A DNA stretch of 64,000 nt from Viridilinea sp964592425 (lineage in GTDB: Bacteria; Chloroflexota; Chloroflexia; Chloroflexales; Chloroflexaceae): NCBI GenBank assembly GCA_964592425.1, contig CAZQCG010000022.1, forward strand, positions 1 through 64,000, read 5' to 3'. Made by a program: the position numbers and the translations under genes. This document shows, piece after piece, positions 1-8,190 of the stretch. Every line of letters starts with the position of its first letter. The stretch's first letter is position 1. A model generated the notes under the pieces. That model was not told where the DNA came from. It saw only the letters and a list, made by a program, of their open reading frames with translations, and ran no database searches.

Positions 1-50
1 TCCTCCCGCCCGTAAACGGTGCGGGTTTCCGCGCCTAAAGGCAAGCACCT

Positions 51-686
51 ATGAGTATGCAAGATCTACGCAAAGAGTATGCCAACCGCGAACTTGATGT
101 GCAAGCGGTAGCCGCCGATCCGCTGGTGCAGTTCCAGATCTGGTTTGACGAGGCGGTGGCAGCAGGGCTGCGTGAGCCAAACGCAATGACCCTGGCGACC
201 GTCAGTGTTGATGGAAAGCCCTCGGCGCGCATCGTTCTGCTCAAAGACTATGATCCGAACGGCTTTGTCTTCTTCACGAACTACGAAAGTCGCAAAGGAC
301 TTGCTTTGGAGACGTCCGGGGTGGCTGCGCTGCTCTTCTACTGGACCGACCTTGAGCGGCAGATATGTATCGAGGGCAGTGTCACCCGAGTCGCTTCCGA
401 AGAGTCGGAGGCCTACTTTCATAGTCGCCCATATGCCGCACGCCTGGGGGCCTGGGCCTCACCGCAAAGCCAGGTGCTGTCCGGGCGCGCCGAGCTTGAA
501 CAGCGCCTCGCCGATGTCACGGCACGTTTTGGCACGAGTGACCCACCACGCCCGCCCTTCTGGGGTGGCTACCGGGTGCGCCCGACGTGCTTTGAGTTCT
601 GGCAAGGCCGCCCAAGCCGGCTCCACGACCGGCTGCGCTATCGTCTCAGCGAGAACGGCTGGCTGATTGAGCGCCTGGCACCATGA
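51..686 (+). CDS. pdxH: Pyridoxamine 5'-phosphate oxidase
   Basis: FMN-dependent oxidase that converts pyridoxine or pyridoxamine 5'-phosphate to pyridoxal 5'-phosphate, the last step of the PLP salvage pathway in the cytoplasm. The 211 residues match the usual family length. Recognisable segments are the N-terminal MSMQDLRKEY, the FMN-binding stretch around SARIVLLKDYD and FFTNYESRKG (residues about 58-85), the SRPYAARLGAWASPQS segment, and the C-terminal dimerisation part PPFWGGYRVRPTCFEFWQG...RLHDR with the arginine and histidine that contact substrate. The start ATG follows an AAGG about 9 bases upstream. The gene stands alone, and the repeat-bearing gap downstream separates it from the bactofilin gene. 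Assignment is firm. Confidence 0.96.
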   Translation: MSMQDLRKEYANRELDVQAVAADPLVQFQIWFDEAVAAGLREPNAMTLATVSVDGKPSARIVLLKDYDPNGFVFFTNYESRKGLALETSGVAALLFYWTDLERQICIEGSVTRVASEESEAYFHSRPYAARLGAWASPQSQVLSGRAELEQRLADVTARFGTSDPPRPPFWGGYRVRPTCFEFWQGRPSRLHDRLRYRLSENGWLIERLAP

Positions 687-722
687 GCGAACTACCGCTG
701 TCGCTTGCCTGTAGGTAGTACG

Positions 723-824
723 TGTTCACACTGCTCCTGGGAGTGAGGGCAGCTTGCCCTCATACGCACGACGAGGGCGGGACGCCCTCGCTCCCTGGCT
801 TGTGCGTTACCTCAAGTGTGAACA
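723..824. repeat. Inverted-repeat element between pdxH and the bactofilin gene
   Basis: A 102-bp block bounded by perfect 10-bp inverted repeats (TGTTCACACT at 723-732, AGTGTGAACA at 815-824). Inside is a second, imperfect inverted repeat with GGGAGTGAGGGC facing GCCCTCGCTCCC. It could fold into one long stem. It has no coding potential. It resembles a REP-like or MITE-like element, and could also end transcription after pdxH, although no T-tract follows. The rest of the 687-977 gap holds only the bactofilin ribosome-binding site. Confidence 0.6.
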
Positions 825-977
825 GTTACTGTAGGTATTCGTGTTGCTGGTTGAAGCCAGGTCGCATATAATTAAGGGGCCGCCTCCCGTCGCTGTGTGT
901 GGCTCGATGCAGATCTGTCGCGCCAGGTTACACCAGCACAACGTGGATGCGCAACAAACGAGGAGGATGTGCCACCC

Positions 978-1388
978 ATGTTTGGTAGCAGAAAAGCCCA
1001 GTCAGTTCCCCCAACGATGAATGGGCGCCCCGAGACGGTTATCGGTGCCAGTACCCGCTTCCAGGGAACCTTGACTTCCGATGGTAATGTACGCATCGAC
1101 GGTTCCGTCGAGGGCGATATTGAAGTGCTGGGGAATCTGATTGTCGGTGAGAATGGGCGTGTCATTGCGACGATCAAAGCCCAGAATGTGCATGTCTCAG
1201 GCGCGGTCAAGGGTGAAATTACCGCCGTCGAGCAACTCGAGATCTCGCCAACCGGCAAGGTCTGGGGCGATATCTCGACCGCCGCACTCCATATCGAGCC
1301 GGGCGGGCTCTTCCGTGGCCAGAGTGCTATGACTGCCACTATTGATGAGCCGCTACTGCTCGAGGCACCACGCGCCGCTGAGGGTTAA
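978..1388 (+). CDS. Bactofilin (polymer-forming cytoskeletal protein, DUF583)
   Basis: Bactofilins self-assemble into nucleotide-independent filaments with a right-handed beta-helix core and act as scaffolds at the membrane in cell shape or polarity. The 136-residue product has a short disordered N-terminus (FGSRKAQSVPPTMNGRPE). It is followed by repeating hydrophobic beta-helix turns: TVIGASTRFQGTL, GNVRIDGSVEGDI, GNLIVGENGRV, NVHVSGAVKGEI, LEISPTGKVWGDI, LHIEPGGLFRGQ. The ATG at 978 is chosen because a strong AGGAGG lies 11 bases upstream; the longer open frame from 897 has no such site and its extra residues are unlike the family. It lies 15 bases before the FtsL-like gene, so the two are probably one transcript for cell-shape and division functions. 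Confidence 0.9.
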   Translation: MFGSRKAQSVPPTMNGRPETVIGASTRFQGTLTSDGNVRIDGSVEGDIEVLGNLIVGENGRVIATIKAQNVHVSGAVKGEITAVEQLEISPTGKVWGDISTAALHIEPGGLFRGQSAMTATIDEPLLLEAPRAAEG

Positions 1389-1403
1389 AGCCCGGTTATC
1401 CCT

Positions 1404-1913
1404 ATGAGCAAACTTCGCCGCCCCCATGCGACCCGTAATCGCCTGGGTTTACCGTTCCGTGGCCGGGGCGGGTTTAAGTTCGACCTGGGCCCTGATCAGG
1501 TGCTCGGGATGCTGCGCCTGAGCGGCAAAAGTGCTTTGACGATCGGCCTGGCCACGCTGATGATGATCTTCATCAGCCTGCTGCTGGTCAATTTTGTGGG
1601 CCAGGTGCTCCAGAGCGCTCGCCTTGAGCAGCAGCGCACCACCCTTGAGGTCGAAGTTGCCCGCATCCGCGCCGAAAATCTGCGCCTGGAGGGTGCTGTC
1701 GCCTTCACCGAGTCGCAGGTTTACGCCGAGCGGGTCGCCCGCGAGCAGCTTGGTTATGCCCGTGAGGGCGATACGGTGATCTTGCCGCGCACCGCGCCAG
1801 CCTCAGCACCGCCCTCCGATCCCGCTCTCGATGCGCCTGCTCAGCTTCCCTTGCCCCCTGCCCCGGAGAACTGGCGTGTCTGGTGGCAGGCCTTCTTCCC
1901 CGACCAGAGCTGA
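1404..1913 (+). CDS. FtsL/DivIC-like septum formation protein
   Basis: Small bitopic membrane protein of the FtsL/DivIC type, expected to act in the divisome through a periplasmic coiled coil. The 169 residues comprise a basic cytoplasmic N-terminus (about 1-43), one transmembrane helix (about 44-66, ALTIGLATLMMIFISLLLVN), and a coiled coil (about 68-105, rich in Glu, Arg and Leu). The segment YAERVAREQLGYAREGD is the hallmark of DivIC/FtsB proteins, and a Pro/Ala-rich tail (about 117-160) follows. It sits 15 bases after the bactofilin gene. FtsL and FtsB/DivIC cannot be told apart by reading, so no symbol is given. Confidence 0.85.
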   Translation: MSKLRRPHATRNRLGLPFRGRGGFKFDLGPDQVLGMLRLSGKSALTIGLATLMMIFISLLLVNFVGQVLQSARLEQQRTTLEVEVARIRAENLRLEGAVAFTESQVYAERVAREQLGYAREGDTVILPRTAPASAPPSDPALDAPAQLPLPPAPENWRVWWQAFFPDQS

Positions 1914-2032
1914 GTGTGGGGCCGCACTCCACGCTCTGCCGCGTCGAGGGGTGATGCCCTGGAACCAGGCTATCGCGTTGCTTAGGGAAACGGAAACACC
2001 TGAGCATTCCAGCGTCATGTCATGCTTCGCTA

Positions 2033-2140
2033 GGCAGTTGTGGCCCGGGAGCGCGGGCGTCTCGCCCACTCAGACCGGATGCGGGCGGGACACCCGTGCT
2101 CCCAGGAACCCCCAGCGAATTTCTGGGACGCTATACTAGC
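2033..2140 (-). repeat. Dispersed 108-bp repeat, copy A
   Basis: Read on the minus strand this block begins GCTAGTATAGCGTCCC and ends GGGCCACAACTGCC. By eye it matches 19612-19719 (plus strand) over the full 108 bases with about 8 differences. The centre holds an internal inverted repeat (GGGAGC.CGGG.GTCCCGCCCGC facing its complement), so the element can form a strong cruciform or hairpin. It occupies the convergent gap between the FtsL-like gene and the YbjN-like gene. A plus-strand open frame across it (1831-2139) is considered spurious. Confidence 0.8.
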
Positions 2141-2552
2141 GACTATTTTCAGTCTGGGGGGGCTGCGCCATTTCATCGGCAAATGACTTGACAATCGAGC
2201 GCAAGGCCCGCATCGAGCGGTAGAAGATCGGGATGACATGCTCGATTGAGGTGTAGAAGAGCTCGACTGCCGCCCATGTGTTGTCATGCGTTAGGTAGAC
2301 CTTGGCAACTTTAGTCTGGGCCGTCACTTTCAGTGCCGCATGCTCGGCCCTGGCCCGCTCTGCGGGGCTCTCAAGCGTCCAGAAACTGGGGAAGATGAGC
2401 CGGAAGAACTCTTGATCATCGTCATCAAGCACAATCAGGTACGTCCCCCCCTCGTATTTGAAGACGATGTCACCATCTTTGTCGATATTGGGGACATAAC
2501 CCTCGTTGTGCAGGAAATCGTGCACTACCTGGATCTGTTCGGCTTTGCCCAT
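2136..2552 (-). CDS. YbjN-like small protein of unknown function
   Basis: A 138-residue soluble protein. Features are an N-terminal helix (AEQIQVVHDFLHNEGY), acidic beta strands (DKDGDIVFKYEGGTYLIVLDDDDQEFFRLIFP), a helix rich in Ala/Arg (SPAERARAEHAALKV), then KVAKVYLTHDNTWAAVELFYTSIEH and a C-terminal helix. This alternation is the pattern of the YbjN/type III secretion chaperone-like fold, a fold often linked to protein-protein contacts. The biochemical role is unknown. The start at 2552 is preferred because AGAGAGG lies at the right distance upstream; a longer frame to 2600 lacks a site. It is monocistronic, and its 3' end abuts the dispersed repeat. Confidence 0.65.
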   Translation of the reverse strand: MGKAEQIQVVHDFLHNEGYVPNIDKDGDIVFKYEGGTYLIVLDDDDQEFFRLIFPSFWTLESPAERARAEHAALKVTAQTKVAKVYLTHDNTWAAVELFYTSIEHVIPIFYRSMRALRSIVKSFADEMAQPPQTENSR

Positions 2553-2715
2553 CACAGCCCTCTCTGAGTGATCATTGACCGTGACCTTAGTATACAACAC
2601 AGCAAAGCGCCGGTTGCCCCAGGAGTTTCCGGCCCGCGTCGTATCAATAGCCCTCGCAGATCTACCAGATCTGCGAGGGCTGGTTTACGCTAATGCGGCC
2701 GGTCTGAGACATGCC

Positions 2716-5142
2716 TCACGCAAAATGTAGCGGATCGGCTTCGTGCATGAGGCTATAGACGGCGTCGAAGAGGTCGTCGGCGTTGGGCTTGGAGAAGTAG
2801 TCGCCGTCGCTGCCGTAGGCCGGGCGATGCGCCTGCGCCGAAAGCGTGACCGGCGGGCTGTCCAGGTGCCAGTAGCCGCCCTGGACTTCAAGTACCTGCT
2901 GCAGCATATAGGCCGTCGCCCCACCCGGGACATCCTCATCGAAGAAGACGACCCGCCCGGTCTTCTTGAGTGACGCGACGATCATCTGCTCACGGTCGAA
3001 CGGCAGCAGGGTCTGTACATCGATCACCTCGACCTCAATGCCGACCTGGGCCAGGCTCTCGGCAGCCTCCAGGGCAATCGTGCAGCAGGCCCCGTAGGTG
3101 ACTACCGTCACATCACTGCCGCTGCGCAGCACTTCGGGGACGCCCAGGGGCAGGCTGTAGTGGCCGATGTTAGCTGGCATTGGCTCGCGCCGTCGATAGC
3201 CGTTGAGTACCTCTACCACCAGGGCTGGCTCTTCGGCCTGCAACAGGGTGCGATAGAAACCGGCTGCGCGGGTCATGTCGCGGGGAACGCAGATGTGCAT
3301 CCCGCGCAGGGTGTGGATCAGCGCCCCCATCGGGGAGCCGGAGTGCCAGACGCCTTCGAGGCGGTGCCCACGGGTGCGCACGATCACGGGCGCGGCCTGG
3401 CCACCATGGGTGCGCCAGTGCAAATTGGCCAGGTCATCACTCAGCGGGCTAAGCGCATACAGAATGTAGTCCAGGTACTGAATCTCGGCGATGGGACGCA
3501 GCCCACGCTGCGCCAGGCCAATCGCCTGGCCAATGATCGTCGCCTCGCGGATGCCGGTATCGCTGACCCGTAGGCGTCCGTAGCGCGCCTGGAGCCCGCT
3601 GGTGCCCTGGTTCACATCACCTAGCGCACCGACATCTTCACCAAACATGCAGACCCGTGCATCCTCACCTAACCAGATATCAAAGGCTGCTCGCAGGATC
3701 TCGAAACCGCGCACCTCAGGTGCATCGGCGGCGTAGCTGATCGGCACAGCCGGCACACGCAGGGCCGAGCCAGCATCTTTACGGTAGAGGTGTGAGCCAT
3801 AGCGGGTACGCCCGGCCTCCATCTGCGTCGCATGCCAGCGGGCCAGTTCGGCCCGCGCCGCCGTTGGTGTATGCCGCGTGGCGACCAGGGCCTGGTGGGC
3901 GGTCGCCAGCAACTCGCGGCGCAAGGGACGAGCGGTGTTGCGCAGGCTTGCAGCCATACGCTCAACTGGCTCCGGCTCAGGCAGGCTCGGCGCGAGTTTA
4001 CTTAGCAGCTCGGCCAGCGCCCGGGCCTCCGTCTGGGGCTCCTGGTGCAAGGCTTCCCAGGCCCGCTCACGGGCGGCCTCAGCCTCAAGGCGCGTCTCAG
4101 CCTCGATCGCATCAAGCTCGTCGGCATCAGCCAGACCCTCAGCGAGGAGCCATGTGCGCATAGCCTGAAGGGGATCGTGGCGACGCTCCCACTCAAGGCG
4201 CTCCGCCGACTTGTAGCGCTCCTGGCTCCCGGAGCTCGAGTGACCCTGGGGCTGGGTCAACTCGATCACATGCATGATCGCCGGGATATGCTCGCTACGG
4301 GCATGCTCGGCGGCCCGCGCATAGACCGCCCGCAGGGCCGGGTAGTCCCAGCCGCGCACGGTATAGAGCTCGAAGCCCTGCTCGCTGCCGGGGTGGCGGC
4401 GGAAGCCAGCCAGTAGCCGCGAGAGGTCGCTCCCGCAGACCTGGAACTCGTTGGGGACGGAGATGCCGTAGCCGTCATCCCAGATGGCAATGACAGCCGG
4501 GGCCTGGAGCACGCCAATCGCATTGATCGCCTCCCAGAAGAGACCCTCCGCGCAGCTGGCGTTGCCGATCGTGCCGAAGGCGACCTCGTTGCCATGTTGC
4601 GAGAACTGGGTCAGTGCATGCAGTCCTTCAACCTCGCGGTAGAGCCGTGAGGCATAGGCCAGGCCAACCAGGCGTGGCATCTGGCCAGCTGTAGGCGAGA
4701 TATCGGCGGAGCTCTGGGGGGTGGCCGTCTGCGGCAGCCAGCGCCCCTCGCCATCAAGCTGGCGCGTAGCAAAATGGGCGTTCATCGTACGCCCGGCCGT
4801 AGCTGGCTCAGCCGCAAGATCGGCGTGGCCGTAGAGCTGGGCGAAGAACTGCTGCGGGGTCAGCAGGCCAAGGGCGAAGAGCAGGGTCTGATCGCGGTAA
4901 TAGCCAGCGCGGGTATCGCCGGGGCGCACCACGCGGGCGAGCGCCAGTTGGGCGACCTCTTTGCCATCACCGAAGATGCCAAACTTGGCATTGCCGCTGA
5001 GCACCTCGCGCCGCCCGATCAGGCTGACGTGGCGGCTCAGCCAACCCAGACGATAGTCTGAGAGTAGCTCGGCCTGGGGAAAGGCCATGCTTGCGTATGG
5101 ATCGTGATCAAAGCCGAACTCAAGTCTGTGTAATACGTCCAT
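2716..5142 (-). CDS. Fused alpha/beta 2-oxoacid dehydrogenase E1
   Basis: Thiamine-diphosphate-dependent E1 of a 2-oxoacid dehydrogenase complex (branched-chain or pyruvate type), with the alpha and beta chains in one 808-residue protein. The N-terminal half carries the alpha-like TPP region (IGNASCAEGLFWEAINAIG...WDDGYGISVP) and a GHSSSGSQERYKS phosphorylation-loop-like segment. The C-terminal half (about 455-808) is beta-like: VCMFGEDVGALGDV, then LVVEVLNGYRR, VTYGACCTIALEAAE, FFDEDVPGGATAYM and the terminal PAYGSDGDYFSKP. The ATG at 5142 has GGAGG upstream; a longer frame to 5187 does not. No E2 or E3 gene is adjacent, so substrate and partner are unknown. The usual GDG of the TPP site reads GNA here. 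Confidence 0.88.
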   Translation of the reverse strand: MDVLHRLEFGFDHDPYASMAFPQAELLSDYRLGWLSRHVSLIGRREVLSGNAKFGIFGDGKEVAQLALARVVRPGDTRAGYYRDQTLLFALGLLTPQQFFAQLYGHADLAAEPATAGRTMNAHFATRQLDGEGRWLPQTATPQSSADISPTAGQMPRLVGLAYASRLYREVEGLHALTQFSQHGNEVAFGTIGNASCAEGLFWEAINAIGVLQAPAVIAIWDDGYGISVPNEFQVCGSDLSRLLAGFRRHPGSEQGFELYTVRGWDYPALRAVYARAAEHARSEHIPAIMHVIELTQPQGHSSSGSQERYKSAERLEWERRHDPLQAMRTWLLAEGLADADELDAIEAETRLEAEAARERAWEALHQEPQTEARALAELLSKLAPSLPEPEPVERMAASLRNTARPLRRELLATAHQALVATRHTPTAARAELARWHATQMEAGRTRYGSHLYRKDAGSALRVPAVPISYAADAPEVRGFEILRAAFDIWLGEDARVCMFGEDVGALGDVNQGTSGLQARYGRLRVSDTGIREATIIGQAIGLAQRGLRPIAEIQYLDYILYALSPLSDDLANLHWRTHGGQAAPVIVRTRGHRLEGVWHSGSPMGALIHTLRGMHICVPRDMTRAAGFYRTLLQAEEPALVVEVLNGYRRREPMPANIGHYSLPLGVPEVLRSGSDVTVVTYGACCTIALEAAESLAQVGIEVEVIDVQTLLPFDREQMIVASLKKTGRVVFFDEDVPGGATAYMLQQVLEVQGGYWHLDSPPVTLSAQAHRPAYGSDGDYFSKPNADDLFDAVYSLMHEADPLHFA

Positions 5143-5365
5143 TGGTCTACCTCCGGAGCTTCGTTGATCCGTTTGATAAGGCCACACGGGAAACTGACTG
5201 ATCGCAGCGGGGTCGCAGTTTCAGCATAGCCCGCTAGCCACGCCATGTCTAACACTTTCTAGGTTTCAGGCTGAAACAGCGCGTGGCTCTTCGTGCAGGT
5301 CGGCTGACAGGCGTGGGCCCAAAGCTGGTATACTGCGTAGCAACACCAGCAATAGCGAGGCTCCC

Positions 5366-5731
5366 ATGCCAGCAAGCAACGCAACCCCTGAACCCATCCA
5401 GATTCCCGTGGCGCTACTCCGCCGGGTGATTGGTATGCAGCAGCAGCTCGGGCCAGCCCTTGGCGAGCCGGACGAGATTGTCTTGATCGAGAGTCAAGCG
5501 GGCGATCACCGCTTCGAGGTGAGTGTGTGGCGACAGGCCCGCGGGGTCTGGAGTATGAAGGTGACGATCCACCCCCCGCCGATTGGTCTGGCAGTCCTGC
5601 GTTGCCTCAGCCGCAGCTTCGAGTCGATCTTCAACCCGCAGGGTGTTGCTCTGATCCGTGATATTCCTGAAGACTACCTGCTGGCCTACGAAGCCAATGA
5701 TGCGCACCTGTTGCTGGAGTTTATAGGCTGA
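5366..5731 (+). CDS. Conserved-looking hypothetical protein
   Basis: I do not recognise this 121-residue protein. It has no signal peptide or membrane segment. Alternating strands and helices (IQIPVALLRRVIGMQQQL, HRFEVSVWRQARGVWSMKVTIHP, GLAVLRCLSRSFESIF, GVALIRDIPEDYLLAYEANDAHLLLEFIG) suggest a small alpha/beta fold. Codon usage fits the neighbours, and the frame is clean from an ATG. It is convergent with the response-regulator gene, 23 bases away, so it is not part of that operon. Confidence 0.6.
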   Translation: MPASNATPEPIQIPVALLRRVIGMQQQLGPALGEPDEIVLIESQAGDHRFEVSVWRQARGVWSMKVTIHPPPIGLAVLRCLSRSFESIFNPQGVALIRDIPEDYLLAYEANDAHLLLEFIG

Positions 5732-5754
5732 AACCGACCTGGTCGGAAGGCGGC

Positions 5755-6411
5755 CTACCCATCGAGGCTAACGATGCCGCGACGCACGGCATAACGGATG
5801 AGATCGAGGGGTGTATGCAGGCCGAGTTTGCGCATCATACTGGCCCGGTGGGTATCGACGGTGCGCACGCCGATCATTAAGCGTTCGGCGATCTCAGCGC
5901 TGGTCATACCCTGGGCGGCCAAATAGAGGATCTCACGCTCACGCGATGTCAACGTCTCGTAGAGGTCGAGGGCACTCTCGGCGGTCTGGCTGGCGTAGAC
6001 ATCAAGAGCCTTCTCAGAGAGCGGCGGGCTGAGGTAGCGCCGTCCGGCACCGGCCTGCTGCAGCGCGTAGAGAAAATCAGTTGAAAAAGCCTCTTTGAGC
6101 ACATAGGCCGTCACGCCTAACCGCAGGGCCTCGCGCACATAGGACTCGTCGGCATGCATCGAGAGGATGACCACCCGCGTATTGGGGGTTGTCTGACGTA
6201 CCTGGCGGGCAACTTCCAGGCCGCTCAGGCCGGGCATCATCAGGTCAACAACCAGCAGATCGGGTTGCAGGCGCTCGACCAGGGCCAGCGCCTCCGGGCC
6301 ATTGCCAGCCTCACCGACGACCTGGCAGGTGATCTCGCCCTCGATCAGCGAACGTAGGCCTGCCCGGACTACGGCGTGATCATCAGCCAGCACAATCGTT
6401 AGCGGACTCAT
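5755..6411 (-). CDS. NarL/FixJ-family response regulator
   Basis: Two-component response regulator of 218 residues. The receiver domain (1-120) has the acidic pair ADDH at 9-12, the phospho-acceptor Asp56 in LLVVDLMMPG, the threonine/serine switch in VVILSMHADE and the conserved lysine in YVLKEA. The LuxR-type helix-turn-helix (about 150-210) reads LTSREREILYLAAQG...SAEIAERL...VRTVDTHRASMMRKLG. It should bind DNA as a phosphorylated dimer. It begins three bases after the histidine kinase stop, so the two form one operon and almost certainly one phosphorelay. The regulated genes are not evident from the sequence. Confidence 0.94.
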   Translation of the reverse strand: MSPLTIVLADDHAVVRAGLRSLIEGEITCQVVGEAGNGPEALALVERLQPDLLVVDLMMPGLSGLEVARQVRQTTPNTRVVILSMHADESYVREALRLGVTAYVLKEAFSTDFLYALQQAGAGRRYLSPPLSEKALDVYASQTAESALDLYETLTSREREILYLAAQGMTSAEIAERLMIGVRTVDTHRASMMRKLGLHTPLDLIRYAVRRGIVSLDG

Positions 6412-6414
6412 GGC

Positions 6415-7650
6415 TCACCCCACGTTAGGCAGCGGCAACTCGACCATCACCCGGGTGCCTTCGCCAGGTGCCGATTCGACGCTCAGCGTTCCGCCCGCCA
6501 GGCGTACCCGTTCCTGCATCCCGATCAGTCCGCTCGAACGCTGGTCGTTCAAGGCAGCACTAACATCAAAACCTTGCCCATGATCGACCACCTGCAGGTT
6601 GAGTACCTCGCCGGTTGACCAGACCTGTACCAGCGCCCGCTTGATTGCGGCATGGCGAGCGATGTTCGTCAGCGCTTCCTGCACGACCCGGTAGACGGTC
6701 GCCGCCATAGCCGTCGAGATGGTGTTGTCCAGCCCGGCATGCTGGAGTTGCACCTGGATGCCGGTCTGGTCACTGTAGCGCCGGGTAAACCAGACCAGGG
6801 CTGGTAGCAGGCCCAGGTCGTCGAGCATGGGCGGGCGCAAATTGAGCGAGAGGGTGCGTACCTGGGCGGTCAGTTGGTTGACCTGGCGCTGTACCTGGAG
6901 CACCCGCTCCCGGAGCAACTCAGGGCTCATCCGCTCATTCACTGTGAGGGCCAGGCTCAGGCTGGTAAGCATCTGGCCAACCTCGTCGTGCAACTCGCGG
7001 GCCAGGTGTGCCCGTTCGGTCTCTTGCACCGCCACCAGCCGTTCCGAGAGCGTCCGCATACGCTCACGCCCGGCGGTTACCTCGCTATAGAGGCGGGCGT
7101 TCTGGAGCGCAATCGCCGCCGGGGTAGCGAGCAACTCGGCCAGGTTGACATGTTCGGGGGTGAAGAAGGCTGGCTCGACCTTATCAAGGCAGAAGATGCC
7201 CAGGATCTGTTCACCAGCCAGCAGAGGCACCCCGAACCAGTTGCGCACATGAGCCAGGCCGGGGCGATGACGCCAGCGTGAGGCAATGGCCGTATCGAGC
7301 ACCAGGAAGCTACGGTGGCGATCAACCACCGTCTGAAAAGCAGGGTCTTCGTTGGCCTGGACGTGGGTGAAGGGCACGCCCCCTGCTACGCCAAAGCGCT
7401 CGTAGCCGCGGGCGGCCTGCAGTTCAAGATTGCCTTCACCCTCCAGCATCATGACGCAGGCACTATCATAGGGCACCAGGCGGGCCAGGTGCTCAAGCAG
7501 CGCATCGAGCACCTTACGAGTGTCGAGGCTGCAGGTCAGGGCCAGATTCGCCGAGTGTAGCACCTCTGCAACATGGCGGGCATGCCGTTCGGCTGCCAGG
7601 GCCCGTAGGAGCGGCGCTACCTCGGCCAGATCGCCGGGGTGCAGATCCAT
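6415..7650 (-). CDS. GAF-domain histidine kinase (HisKA_3, NarX/DegS type)
   Basis: Soluble sensor kinase of 411 residues without membrane segments. A GAF domain covers about 25-185 (LTCSLDTRKVLDALLEHLARLVPYDSACVMMLE to PAAIALQNARLYSEV). The HisKA_3 dimerisation region has the phospho-acceptor His221 in ELHDEVGQ. The C-terminal HATPase domain ends SGLIGMQERVRLAGGTLSVES-PGEGTRVMVELPLP. No chromophore-binding cysteine motif is obvious, so the ligand could be a small molecule, redox state or a haem; this is unknown. It is transcribed with the downstream NarL-type regulator, its likely phosphorylation target. Start ATG has GGGG seven bases upstream. Confidence 0.92.
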   Translation of the reverse strand: MDLHPGDLAEVAPLLRALAAERHARHVAEVLHSANLALTCSLDTRKVLDALLEHLARLVPYDSACVMMLEGEGNLELQAARGYERFGVAGGVPFTHVQANEDPAFQTVVDRHRSFLVLDTAIASRWRHRPGLAHVRNWFGVPLLAGEQILGIFCLDKVEPAFFTPEHVNLAELLATPAAIALQNARLYSEVTAGRERMRTLSERLVAVQETERAHLARELHDEVGQMLTSLSLALTVNERMSPELLRERVLQVQRQVNQLTAQVRTLSLNLRPPMLDDLGLLPALVWFTRRYSDQTGIQVQLQHAGLDNTISTAMAATVYRVVQEALTNIARHAAIKRALVQVWSTGEVLNLQVVDHGQGFDVSAALNDQRSSGLIGMQERVRLAGGTLSVESAPGEGTRVMVELPLPNVG

Positions 7651-7693
7651 CGGTCTACCCCATCAGACATGGAGCGATCGGGCAAGAGCTCGA

Positions 7694-7733
7694 ACAGCCT
7701 TTTGTCTCACCACTTCGGTAGTGTGGCACAAAA
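7694..7733 (-). terminator. Hairpin downstream of the acyl-CoA-binding protein gene
   Basis: An imperfect stem-loop with a TTCG/CGAA loop sits in the 86-base gap after the ACBP stop codon. Its arms are CTTTTTGTGCCACAC and GTGGTGAGACAAAAG on the minus strand. The A/T-rich base of the stem gives it the look of an intrinsic terminator. It would end the ACBP transcript before the kinase gene. Not a perfect match. Confidence 0.4.
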
Positions 7734-7736
7734 AGC

Positions 7737-8000
7737 TTATTTCCCGGCCTTGAGCCGCTCGACCAGGTCGATATACTCCTGCATGGCCTGCGCATTGGTG
7801 AGCCCTTTATACTTAGTCCAGGCATCATACTTCATGCGCCCCTGCATATCGAGGATGCCTGGGCGTGCCCCAGTCACATCACCGACTGTGCCCTGCTTGT
7901 AGAGGGCGTAGAGCTTGAGTAGCGCATCGTTGTCGGGGCGCTTGGGGAGTTGCTGCACGGCCTGGGCGGCTTCCTCGAATTGGGCCTTCATATCGCTCAT
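7737..8000 (-). CDS. Acyl-CoA-binding protein
   Basis: Soluble carrier that binds long-chain acyl-CoA esters, buffering and delivering them to lipid enzymes. The 87-residue length is exactly that of the ACBP family. Diagnostic segments are FEEAAQAVQQLPKRPDNDALLKLYALYKQGTVGD, then RPGILDMQGRMKYDAWTKYKGL-NAQAMQEYIDLVERL, including the YKQ and KYDAW motifs that contact the CoA. The ATG at 8000 is preceded by GAGGAG; the longer frame to 8123 is not supported. The gene is monocistronic. Acyl-CoA-binding proteins are uncommon in bacteria, so its presence is consistent with the acyl-CoA-rich metabolism of this lineage. Confidence 0.93.
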   Translation of the reverse strand: MSDMKAQFEEAAQAVQQLPKRPDNDALLKLYALYKQGTVGDVTGARPGILDMQGRMKYDAWTKYKGLTNAQAMQEYIDLVERLKAGK

Positions 8001-8190
8001 CTTCTCCTCGCTTCCAGCTCTGGGGCTGCATCGGATGTCGCGGCGCTTGCATCCTGTGCTGCTGATGGTACCATCGCCAGAGCTGACATGCAAATCAGGG
8101 GCCAGAAGACCATGCAGCGACACGTTCTATCTTCTGCACAAGCCTGAGCAGTAGGGGCTCGGCCCGCTCCATCCGCCAAACGAGGCAAGC

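Noticed and set aside
1831..2139. 102-residue plus-strand frame after the FtsL-like gene
   Set aside because: It spans the 108-bp repeat and has no SD or similarity.
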